In this document: positions 9,258 to 17,534 of the stretch, piece by piece | How the letters are laid out: each line of letters begins with the position of its first letter | Numbering within the stretch: the first letter of the stretch is position 1 | Assembly (NCBI GenBank): GCA_023231475.1 | Contig: JALJEE010001431.1 | Location: forward strand, 1-20,571 | Reading direction: 5' to 3' | DNA length: 20,571 bases | DNA from: Seison nebaliae | Lineage: Eukaryota > Rotifera > Pararotatoria > Seisonacea > Seisonidae | Made by a program: the position numbers and the translations under genes | Notes under the pieces: model-generated | Databases searched by the model: none | What the model saw: only the letters and a program-made list of their open reading frames with translations | Told to the model about the DNA's origin: nothing

Positions 9258-10033
9258 CAATTACAATTTAAATAGTTTGATGAATTTATCGATTTGGAAT
9301 CTTTGATGGAGGTATATCCATATTTGGAATTGGCGTTTAATTGAGGGAACTGTTTGAAATGACAATTTTCCACATTGAGTCGTTTGTGAAGGAAATCGTT
9401 TAATTTCTCTAGAGATAACGAGTCATATTCAATTCTAGTCACTTTTTCTGGAAATCGTAGTTCCATCTCTATCATCACATCGATGGTTTGGAGGAATTCC
9501 TTCTTCATATTCTCTTTCATAATTCCTTTCACATATCGTTTGTTCTCCCATTCGGTGATATCTGTCCGATGGATAAACAGAAACTTTGTCAATGGGAACA
9601 ATCTCAATTGGTGTTGGAATGTTTCAACCGATTCCATAAACTTAACTTCTTTATATCCGATGACTGTATGGTCGATGGATTGAATAGTTGGATGGAGATA
9701 GTAGATGATAAATAATCGTTGTAAACATTCTACTCTCTTCATGTCATCTTCTTCAGCAGAAATCTCATTCAACAATCGAAATATTCGAGATAAATTAACG
9801 AGAATCGCTTCGTTCTCCCCATAAAACTTATAGTTCGGTAACTGAGAAAGGAGATATTGAATTGTAGTCGATCGCGAACGGATATGAGACCAGTAAATCA
9901 ACATGTTCATATTCTTCGTTTTCTCACAAAAATCGTCCTCCCCCTCCTCCGTTCCATTGTGGAGAGTGAAAATGCGGAAAATAAACAACCACAGAATGAC
10001 ACTGATTATTAATTCAAATTTTCTCATACTCAT
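9257..10033 (-). CDS. Membrane-anchored sulfotransferase-like protein
   Basis: Intronless, 258 aa. Residues about 7-22 (ELIISVILWLFIFRIF) form a hydrophobic segment after a basic N-terminus, as in type II Golgi enzymes. A PAPS-binding P-loop-like motif follows: LIYWSHIRSRSTTIQYL at 45-61, with RSRSTT in place of the usual R-SGTT or RRSGST. IGYKEV at 125-130 and FLFIHRTDIT at 151-160 fit the 3'-phosphate-binding strand and helix of sulfotransferases (typically lvRdP). IEYDSLS at 201-207 and NANSKYGYTS at 233-242 resemble the family's C-terminal segments. Family knowledge predicts sulfate transfer from PAPS to glycan or protein in the Golgi lumen; the substrate is unknown. The residue corresponding to catalytic Lys, Arg or Glu is not certain. 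A perfect cAMP-response element lies 47-54 bp upstream of the ATG. The next gene's stop is 103 bp upstream. Confidence 0.6.
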   Translation of the reverse strand: MSMRKFELIISVILWLFIFRIFTLHNGTEEGEDDFCEKTKNMNMLIYWSHIRSRSTTIQYLLSQLPNYKFYGENEAILVNLSRIFRLLNEISAEEDDMKRVECLQRLFIIYYLHPTIQSIDHTVIGYKEVKFMESVETFQHQLRLFPLTKFLFIHRTDITEWENKRYVKGIMKENMKKEFLQTIDVMIEMELRFPEKVTRIEYDSLSLEKLNDFLHKRLNVENCHFKQFPQLNANSKYGYTSIKDSKSINSSNYLNCN

Positions 10034-10079
10034 TTATCAACCAACTTCATTTTCCTCTCATATTCACACACTCACATAG

Positions 10080-10087
10080 TGACGTCA
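10080..10087. promoter_or_regulatory. Perfect cAMP-response element (TGACGTCA)
   Basis: The palindromic CREB/ATF consensus sits in the 103-bp spacer, 47-54 bp upstream of the sulfotransferase-like ATG. The position suits a proximal promoter element; function is inferred from the motif alone. Confidence 0.45.
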
Positions 10088-10135
10088 CATACGCACATTC
10101 TACACGAAAAATTGTGAAGAATTGTGAAATAGAGT

Positions 10136-10141
10136 TTTATT
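10136..10141 (-). promoter_or_regulatory. AATAAA poly(A) signal overlapping the RPRD1 stop
   Basis: On the minus strand GAA-TAA-AAC contains AATAAA across the last codon and the stop (10139-10137). Confidence 0.5.
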
Positions 10142-11216
10142 CAAACAAAATACTCGAGTCAGGTAGTGGACCATCAAAATTGATCAAATCGCTCATTTGT
10201 TCGTCAATACTGATCAATTCGTTTTCGATCAATTTATTTCGTTCCTCCATTTCCTACAATAAACCGTTGCCGATGGTGACGAAGGATAAAATGAGGATAA
10301 ACTTGTGATAATTCTTCGAAATTTCTCAGTTTTTTATGGATCGTTTCCGAATGTTGTTGGAGGAGTAGTGCCAATTCATATCGACGACGTACATCGTGAT
10401 AACATTCATTTGTCACTTTGTCAATTTCATGCGATCGTTTCATTAAATTTTTTTTTAGTTCTTTCAACTTTCCCATATCTTTTTCCACAAAACAAATGAA
10501 GAGAGAAATTCAGAAAATTTAACTATAAATTTTGTTGTGGTCGATGGGATTTTGGTTGTCGATTAATCGAGTACTCGATTCTAAACAATATTCGAGACTA
10601 CTCCTTTCGATTTCTTTTAACTAAAAAATAAATTTCTTTAAATAGGAAATTGAGAAACTTCGACATTTTTCGGTGAAATTTCCACTTCTTCTCGAATTCG
10701 ATATTTGAGCAGATGTTCCGTCAACAAATTACGCTCGTCTTTATCGATCATCTCGTCAACAATCAATTTATATTGATCATAATTCTGGAAGAAATCATTT
10801 TCAATTTTCGTCAATAATTTCAAGTCAAATATCTTCCGTCTCATCCACAATCGAATTAGTCGATGGATCGAATTTTGAATTTTCTCGCTTTTCACCGTCC
10901 TTCAACATCATTTCAACATGAAAAAAAAGGAAATGATTAACTGGAATGAATCGGAGAATATGGACTCGACTAAATCCTCTAAAAGAATCGGAATGACTTT
11001 CGTTCTTTGCAGCACGTCGTTTAGAACGTAGAGTTGCAATAAAATATTTTCATCATTTTTCGAACGAATCGTCTCCTTCCACACAATCTGCCAACTCTCA
11101 TAAAATTGGGATAATGATTTATCGTCGTTCTCTTTTATCCATTCCGTAAACTTTTGGATTGAGCTTTGATTGTTCTTCAAATTACGTAAAGCATATCTGA
11201 AATCACAGTCCTCCAT
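10137..11216 (-). CDS. RPRD1: RPRD1-type RNA polymerase II CTD-interacting protein
   Basis: Nuclear protein that binds the phosphorylated C-terminal domain of RNA polymerase II through a CID and dimerises by a C-terminal coiled coil; in yeast the counterpart is Rtt103. Five exons: 11216-10942, 10899-10659, 10620-10524, 10478-10303, 10253-10137, introns 38-49 bp, giving 301 aa (human RPRD1A/B 312-326). Residues 1 to about 130 are the CID: YALRNLKNNQSSIQKFTEWI, LYVLNDVLQRTK and IHRLIRLWMRRKIFD, matching LSNSQQSVQTLSLWL, LYLANDVIQNSK and LERLLNIWQERSVY. The rest is helical (RRRYELALLLQQHSETI), ending in LPDSSILFE like the family's LPDLSLLP. The ATG at 11216 is preferred over the upstream in-frame TTG. 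One family member only, so A or B cannot be specified. Confidence 0.87.
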
Positions 11217-11701
11217 CTTCAATTAAAGCCACAAAATTTAATTCTCATTCACATTCACTCTCTATACCATTGTGATTCTATTCACATTCACATATAGTTG
11301 AATAATTATATCATTATAACTAATTATCAGTAGGAATGATGTCGGAATTCCTTAATTTTAACTTAATTTTCAACTTTAATTTTTAATTATAATTCAAATT
11401 GAAATGACCAATTTTTAAGAAATTGAAAATAATAATGGAAATTTTATGGTAATATCCATTAGAAATATCATGTTGGTGTTGGTATATTTTATTGAATCGA
11501 TGTGTCTTATTTCTGAAGAATTATTGCTAATTTAAATTTAATTTTGAGATTCATATAGAGATTTAATTACATAATAATTTGAAGAAAGTTAATTTTTGTG
11601 AGAATATTCTGATTTAATTTCTATAAATGAAATAAATGGAAATAATATATATTATTTCTTTGATGATTATCAACGTATAATTATTTGTAATTGCCATAAG
11701 T
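11217..11701. other. Spacer upstream of RPRD1
   Basis: About 485 bp, very AT-rich, between two tandem minus-strand genes. It holds the RPRD1 promoter and the 3' end of the RING-UBR gene. I see no gene, repeat or clear motif. Confidence 0.6.
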
Positions 11702-12904
11702 TTAATTCTTTTTTTCGGAACTCCAGTTTTTCTTCATCTTCGAATCCTCAAGGAAGAAAGAGCAATTAGATTTGTCCTTTTGTTGAGAGCAGCCACAACA
11801 TGCCCATTCATGTGTGTACTCTGTTTTCGATACCTTTACGTTATGATTTTTATGACATTGGAGAATGCATGGTTCACATACATCCTTTAACTGACACGTC
11901 CCACAAACATAATAAATCGTTCGAATCTTCGTATAGGTCATTCCTTTCCTCAATATCATGTAAGTAGTGAAACAATGTTTATTGAGACTATCCCTGAAAT
12001 AAATATCATCTTCATTAGTATAACAGAAAATAATTTCGTCTTTATCATCAACCTGATTTAAATGCATAAAAGGAATCTGTGACCCCTCAGGAAATGTGAA
12101 CTTCAGACATGAGTCTTTGTATTTATAATAATCAGTTTCCGTTTTTCGTCTCACCGACAGATGATACAAATTTATCTTCATTTCATGAAATTTCGGTTGG
12201 ATGAGGAAGATGTCTGAATTATCTTTTACTAATTGTGCGTACAAATTATTCCATTTTGTAAAGATATTCAATTTGGATTGAATAGATTTCTTCCCATATT
12301 TCAGGAAGACGGTGACGGTTCGTTCAATAGATAATTTTTTTGCCATACTCGTTTCACGATTATATTTAATTCTTTCGAAATCCCCCAAAAATTCATAGAA
12401 AAGTTTAATTTTCGCTTCACTTACTGTGTGGGCGGTACTTGCTAATTCTTGTTGTTTCTCATTATCACTCAATTTAATTTCTTCACGAAGTTCATCCAAA
12501 CAATTCTCTTCTTTCTCTGATAGGAATCGATAATTGGAAAGAATGGTATTGAAGATGGTTTGTCCCGTATTCTTGATTAACTTGTTTGCATAATCTGGAT
12601 AAATTGTATTTTCTTTCACATTATGAGAATCCGATAGAGCATACAATTTATTAACTAAACTTTCCAGGTGTTTATCAGTATGTTGGAGAAAACGACTTCC
12701 AAAGTCGCCTGAATGGGAAATGGCGTTCCGACAAACAGGACAGTGTTCTGTAATTCCAGAATTGCATCTAAAATGACTACGATAATAACAGTCGGTGCAT
12801 AATGAATGTCCACAATTGATCAAGCGAAATATGTCTCTCTTCATTATCTGAAGACATACGGGACATTTGAATTCTTCGATAAGATTCCTAATTTCATGAG
12901 CCAT
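11702..12904 (-). CDS. RING plus C-terminal UBR-box-like zinc cluster protein (putative E3 ligase)
   Basis: Intronless, 400 aa, start ATG 12904. The N-terminal C3HC4 RING has C14, C17, C31, H33, C36, C39, C55, C58 (FKCPVCLQIMK, INCGHSLCTDC, HCPVCRNAI), TRIM-like in spacing, predicting E2 binding. The middle (about 80-300) is charged and partly helical with no domain I recognise. The C-terminus (311-381) has C311, C334-x2-C337, C343-x2-C346, C350-H351-x2-H354, C369/C370/C372 and C381. This order matches the UBR-type zinc finger, closest by eye to that of FBXO11/DRE-1 (YRCHTC, CVNCIKKCHQGHDV, FFCDCG here as YVCGTC, CEPCILQCHKNHNV, WACCGCS). UBR boxes in UBR1/2 read N-degrons; FBXO11's has no firmly known ligand. 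The RING-first order with a terminal UBR box is not one I know. RING confidence is high; UBR confidence is moderate to high. Confidence 0.75.
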   Translation of the reverse strand: MAHEIRNLIEEFKCPVCLQIMKRDIFRLINCGHSLCTDCYYRSHFRCNSGITEHCPVCRNAISHSGDFGSRFLQHTDKHLESLVNKLYALSDSHNVKENTIYPDYANKLIKNTGQTIFNTILSNYRFLSEKEENCLDELREEIKLSDNEKQQELASTAHTVSEAKIKLFYEFLGDFERIKYNRETSMAKKLSIERTVTVFLKYGKKSIQSKLNIFTKWNNLYAQLVKDNSDIFLIQPKFHEMKINLYHLSVRRKTETDYYKYKDSCLKFTFPEGSQIPFMHLNQVDDKDEIIFCYTNEDDIYFRDSLNKHCFTTYMILRKGMTYTKIRTIYYVCGTCQLKDVCEPCILQCHKNHNVKVSKTEYTHEWACCGCSQQKDKSNCSFFLEDSKMKKNWSSEKKN

Positions 12905-13321
12905 TGGTAAAAATTTTTAAAAATTTTATGAATGCTTTTTTAAAATTCTTTTCACTATTCGTCTCACGTGAAATTTATTTAAGTTTAGTTACAGGAAGTT
13001 TAAATAAACAAAGAGAAAAGTGTATTTTTTTCCCAGATCAATTCGATGTTTTGTAGAGTCTGCAGATTAACTTTCAAATTTGGATAAAATATTATTATAC
13101 AAATAACAAGAAACGCGAATTGAAATGCGTCATCAATTTCAACTTACAACTTATTCACAGTTATCCAACAAATTTTGGGTAAGGAAATTTTAAAAATTCG
13201 AAGAAGAATTAGAAATGGTTGAAATTAAAAAATAAAATAAATTTATTGTTCATTATTTTCATTTTTAACTTCTTTCCTCTTACCAATTAGAGTTCTGTAA
13301 ATGATTTAATTAATGATTTAA
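12905..13321. other. Spacer upstream of the RING-UBR gene
   Basis: About 417 bp, AT-rich, between tandem minus-strand genes; expected to carry the RING-UBR promoter. Nothing else is supported. Confidence 0.6.
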
Positions 13322-14322
13322 TTAATTATGAGAGAAGCGAAAGGAAAACTTTTTGATTGATTGAGGTAATTTCTCGTCGATATAAAAGAAAGAGGAATAT
13401 AATTCCTTCAATTCTTCGATTGTCAAATTATCCTTGGATGATTTCTTTATTCCTACCACTAACGATTCGTTATCATCATTCAACACCTTCTTCTTATATC
13501 TCAGATATTTATTGTGAAGTTGAGTAATGTGATCAATGGGGAAATCGTCGAGATAATCTAATTTTAATTTATGATTCGATTCGTTCGTTATTTTTATTTT
13601 TGGCATACGTTTCGTCAATCGTTGATAGTTGAACATGATCTGAAATTTAATAAAGAAGGTGAATGTGAGAAATGAAAAGTAGTAACTTCTGTGGGAGTTG
13701 CGACGAAGGTCAAGAAGGAATGATAAAGAATTATGAGGAAGCAGAAGAATGGCTCAATTTGGTCGAGTTCAGTACGCAAATATTCCAAGGCACTCAGGAG
13801 ATACAACCACTGATTTAAACAGATTCTCAATCGCTCCAATTTTTGGATGTTGTAAAACATTTGCAATTTATAAAATTGGAAACAAGTGAACAAAACACAC
13901 GTAAAAATTAATAAATGTTCTCTTGAAAATTTCCCGAAGAAACTCCACTTCCTCACACGCTTCATCACATCATTCACCGACAGATGCACATAATGAGATA
14001 CTTCCGTCCTAATCTTCGAATCACAATTCCGATAAATATTATTCTTCTTACAAAACGCTTCATATTCATTTCCATCGATCGTCACCGACTTTATTCGACT
14101 ACTCAACACTAACATGACGATGTGCAACATCGACCGAAAGTCACCGTCAGTAATGATATTACGACAAAGACCGAAATTGCCAAATTTCAATCGAATGAAC
14201 AATTGTTCGTATAGAACGTAACTAAATGAATCTTGTTTGATGAATTCTCTTTCTAATCCGTCGTAGTCAATCTGAAATGCCTGTTCGAACATGGTCGTGA
14301 ATCGTTCCGAATTATTCGTCAT
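13322..14322 (-). CDS. Uncharacterised two-exon protein with probable membrane segments
   Basis: Not recognised. Exon 1 is 14322-13687 (212 codons from ATG). The donor GAA|gttact, a 47-bp intron (13640-13686) and a ttcag acceptor lead to exon 2, 13639-13322 (106 codons with stop), for 317 aa. The first about 130 residues are mixed, with a short hydrophobic stretch LHIVMLVLSS. Two stronger hydrophobic segments are EHLLIFTCVLFTCFQFYKL and IEPFFCFLIILYHSFLTFV, separated by about 40 residues containing LNQWLYLLSALEYL. The C-terminal about 105 residues are basic and soluble in character (RMPKIKITNESNHKLKLDYL, LRYKKKVL). A hairpin-type membrane protein with cytosolic ends is one reading. No motif fixes a function. 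It is tandem with the RING-UBR gene, 417 bp upstream of its start. Confidence 0.6.
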
Positions 14323-15984
14323 TTTTCACAATCAATTTCCACCACTCTATTTCAGAGACGAGAAAATATTGTAATTTGAATTTCATTTATTTATTTGAGA
14401 GAAGTTAAACGAACGGAATCTTCTACTATCTCCATTTCAATCGACAGCTGAAAATCTCATTCAAATTATCATTATTTCCGTTTCTATTTTGAAAGACGAA
14501 GAAGGCGTCCGTTCCATATTTCCTTTCATTCAAAACCAAAAAAAAATGAAAGAAGGAATTATGGGAAACCGTATAATTTACAAGTTAGGGAATATTAGTA
14601 GGGAGTCATTATTTGTTAATGAATTTTCTAATTTAGAGATCTCTAGCGAACAGGTTTTATGATGTTAATGTGGTAAAAGCTTATGTTTAAAAATAACTTC
14701 AATTTTTATTAGTTTCAGAAAAGTGTGAATCACAAGAAGAAAATTTTTTACTAATTATATACGCTAAATATTTATAAATACGAACTTATCCGAATTCATT
14801 CATTAAAATCACACTCAGTGGTTAACTTCCTCTAATAAGATCGGAGCGTCCATGTCGATAATATGAAACATTTGTCTATATCTATCGTGAATTGAAACGA
14901 ATTTTTCAGTTTATATTTTTTCGCTATTCATATTGTTAATTCGAGGTATGTGATGAGGGGAGATATTGGGAGAGGAGAGATATTCCTCTCTTCTCCTCGA
15001 GTGTCTCATTACAATTCGAATAAAGCTTAATTGCTGAGAATTGGAATATGAGCTATACACTTTCTGGAATTTACTAATTATTCCCGGTATTACCACAGAG
15101 GATTCTTTAGACCAAATATATTTCGTAATGGTTCATTCATTCAGGACTAGCCTAGCTTCTACATATACACGCAGGATCATTACCAAATTATTCTATGTTT
15201 ACACTTCGTATCTAATCTGTTTCAGATACACAAACTATGTATACATATGTTGAATAAGGTACTAATCAAAAAAATATACTCATGTCATCTATTTGATCAA
15301 TAAACATCAAATTTGTTCATGATAATTCATCTTTCATTTTATTATCTTGTTTATTACTTACTTTTATTAAAATAAATCATTTACTCTCTCTAATCTCAAT
15401 TTAATCGAATACATAAATTTACAATTATTATTTGAACTTTTAATAGAAACATATAAAAATCGAATAAATCAATTAATATGAACATAATTCTCAAATTCTA
15501 CAATAATTAAAAGAATTGTCATAAACTTCCCTAGATTTAAAATGTCCTCAAGATAATGCTATCTCCAAATGATCATTTGGTAGAGTAAAAATAATTTAGT
15601 TAATTTCAAAAATAATATTAAATTAAATTAATTTTCCTTTTATTTTTTAATAAATTCGTTTTAATTTCACATATTGTTTCCTTTTTAATTGGAGGAAATG
15701 TCTAGAAAAAAAAATGTCAAAATTGTCCAATGAAAAGGTCGATGATTCAATGCACAGAATGTTACAGTTAACGTCCATTTTCTATTAAGCTAGATAATTA
15801 CAAAAGAAAATTAATATATATAGTGATGGAATTGTGCAGAAGGACAAGCGAATGAAAAGTTGATCTATGAATGTAAATTGCAGTGAGAATGCACATCTTT
15901 CATGTCTATATAAAGCGCTGAATCATTTTTTTTATCTTAATTCAATTCACAAATGTTTTTATTTTATTCATATGGATAAAAATT
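14323..15984. other. Long non-coding stretch
   Basis: About 1.66 kb, AT-rich. Two overlapping short frames near 14911-15253 have no coding features. A small purine-rich/pyrimidine-rich inverted repeat lies at 14941-15000. A TATATAAA lies at 15907-15914, about 75 bp before the structured segment. No gene is supported. Confidence 0.5.
14941..15000. repeat. Nested inverted repeat (TCGAGG...CCTCGA around GAGAGGA/TCCTCTC)
   Basis: A 7-bp stem (14970-14976 with 14984-14990, 7-nt loop) lies between outer arms TCGAGG (14941-14946) and CCTCGA (14995-15000). GAGATATT is also repeated directly inside. Role unknown. Confidence 0.4.
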
Positions 15985-15989
15985 CTTTT

Positions 15990-16225
15990 CCCCCTACCTC
16001 GAGGGGGAAAAGGTAGCAATCTCCACTGGCATCAACAATTGAAAGATGTCTAGTGGAGATTGCTTGAGGTCCAAGTCCTCAATAATATCGAGGAAGGGGA
16101 GGGGCACCCCAGACGGCGGAATTACCTTCCGTCATTGCCAATAGAGAAACAATCGAATAGCTGATGAATGTCAGCCGACATTAAAGGATAAGAGCTACAG
16201 GGAAAACTCAAATATTTCTCTTATG
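15990..16225 (+). ncRNA. Candidate structured non-coding RNA (GC-rich hairpin cluster)
   Basis: A sharply GC-richer island in AT-rich flanks with several complementary arms that could fold together. P1: 15991-16002 with 16088-16099 (11 pairs, one mismatch). Inside it are P2, 16015-16033 with 16045-16064 (about 19 pairs, one bulge; the core GCAATCTCCACT/AGTGGAGATTGC is perfect), and P3, 16064-16069 with 16077-16082 (TTGAGG/CCTCAA; its outermost pair competes with the end of P2). Together they make a three-way junction. Downstream are GGCA/TGCC (16103-16106, 16136-16139) enclosing GACGG/CCGTC (16112-16116, 16129-16133), then GCTGA/TCAGC (16160-16175) and ATAAGAG/CTCTTAT (16188-16224). It does not match the tRNA, snRNA, SRP, RNase P or MRP sequences I know. 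Strand and ends are undetermined; a mobile element with palindromic ends is an alternative. Confidence 0.4.
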
Positions 16226-16230
16226 GAACA

Positions 16231-17153
16231 AATAGTTATTGGAACAGTAGACATATGTATTCATGTGGAACAATTTGGATATTCAATTCGATCTCGACTA
16301 CTAAATTGTTTCATCATTGATTTGGAAAAACCTATACTCACACAGAATTGACTATACTCTTGGTATAAGTTCGACATCGTGTTTCTTTCTTATTCTGTAA
16401 CATTATTTATCAACCTTTTAACAATAATAAATATATTGATTAATGTTCACAATTTTTTTTTTGGTTTTATTCAAACTATTATTTGTTAAATTTTTTGTTG
16501 AGATGAAACATGGCAATTGATCAAAAGTTCAACTGTTGAACTAAATTGTAGATGGAGAATTGTATGAATGAAAAAAATGAAATAAAATTGAAATCGGAAA
16601 ATTTCTCCGTGAGAGAAAAATGCGCTAGAAAACAACTCGTATTAGCGAAATACCGCGAATATTAGCGTAGTATTTAAATGTACGTTAGTGAGGAAAAGCC
16701 AAATATTACATCTATGGATAAAACATAAGACACTCTTAAAAAGTCGTTTTTATACTCTCTCCATAGACCTCGTGATCATGTCACCACTCTCTAAACAGAT
16801 TACAATTATAGTACTATAACGGAACTATTGACTTCGAAATTTCGTCAAATTAATAATAAGAGAAACTTTTGTAGTTCTAAATTTTAATTTTGGTGTAGGT
16901 AAAACGAATTGAAATAAAAATTCCTCATTTCATCGAATTATAAGAAAATCTATGGTCAATGATAACATATGTCGTTCATTGGAAATTGACAACATTTGAA
17001 CAACATTGACCTCTACTAATATAAGGTAACTAACAATAACATCTGTTATACAAAAGCATTTGATAATACTATAGGAAATATAATCGATTGATACAAATAG
17101 TCATTTTATTTAACCGACAAATATAACACATATTAATTTAAACCTTTGATATA
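16231..17153. other. Non-coding stretch before tRNA-Asp
   Basis: About 920 bp, AT-rich, with a T10 run at 16453-16462 and short ATTAGCG repeats near 16640-16665. No gene is supported. Confidence 0.5.
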
Positions 17154-17225
17154 TCCGTGATAGTATAGTGGTGAGTATCCCCGCCTGTCACGCGGGAGAC
17201 CGGGGTTCAATTCCCCGTCACGGAG
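17154..17225 (+). tRNA. tRNA-Asp (GTC)
   Basis: A 72-nt cloverleaf. The acceptor stem TCCGTGA pairs with TCACGGA (17218-17224), with discriminator G at 17225. The anticodon GTC is at 17187-17189, at tRNA position 34 counted from the first base, in loop CTGTCAC closed by CCCGC/GCGGG. The T arm CCGGG-GTTCAAT-TCCCCG carries the B box GGTTCAATTCC, and TAGTATAGTGG is the A box. It closely resembles animal cytosolic tRNA-Asp. No intron. CCA is not encoded. Confidence 0.97.
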
Positions 17226-17534
17226 AAAATTTTTATTTGGATTTATTCAAATTGTATAAGACGGAAAAAATATGTTGATAAATTTCGATGGGATTACATG
17301 TCGTAGCTGATTGACAACGATGAGAAGGACATACTTTCGGGATTACAACTTTTTCAGGGCCGTCATATTATCTGAAATCTTAATTCCTTTTCATTATTTG
17401 AATTCATTCAAAATTGCCCAAACTGGGATTCATCCTAAATAAAAAAAAAAACAAATGAAGAACATCCAGTCCATTAACCAATTGCCTTTCTACTCTTTCT
17501 TTTCTATTTCAATTTTTGTTTTTCCTCCTACACA
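17226..17534. other. Spacer between tRNA-Asp and the 565-aa ORF
   Basis: About 310 bp. T5 at 17230-17234 should terminate RNA polymerase III after the tRNA. The rest must hold the promoter of the downstream ORF; an A11 tract is near 17440. Nothing else is seen. Confidence 0.6.
17230..17234 (+). terminator. RNA polymerase III T-run after tRNA-Asp
   Basis: Five T residues four bases after the tRNA 3' end, the standard pol III stop signal. Confidence 0.8.

Noticed and set aside
9483-9715. Two plus-strand frames of 66 and 75 codons
   Set aside because: They are antisense to the conserved core of the sulfotransferase-like gene.
14911-15253. Two short overlapping frames on opposite strands
   Set aside because: No recognisable protein features and no splice partners.
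15907-15914. TATATAAA as a pol III promoter for the structured segment
   Set aside because: A TTTT run (15986-15989) between it and the first stem would end pol III transcription, and TATA-like strings are frequent at this A+T content.
16161-16186. Hammerhead ribozyme-like CTGATGA followed by a 5-bp stem and TAAA
   Set aside because: The core needs GAAA after stem II; here the G is replaced by T, and no stem I or cleavage triplet is convincing.
16640-16665. Repeated ATTAGCG motif
   Set aside because: Only two close copies with irregular spacing; not a tandem array or CRISPR-like structure.
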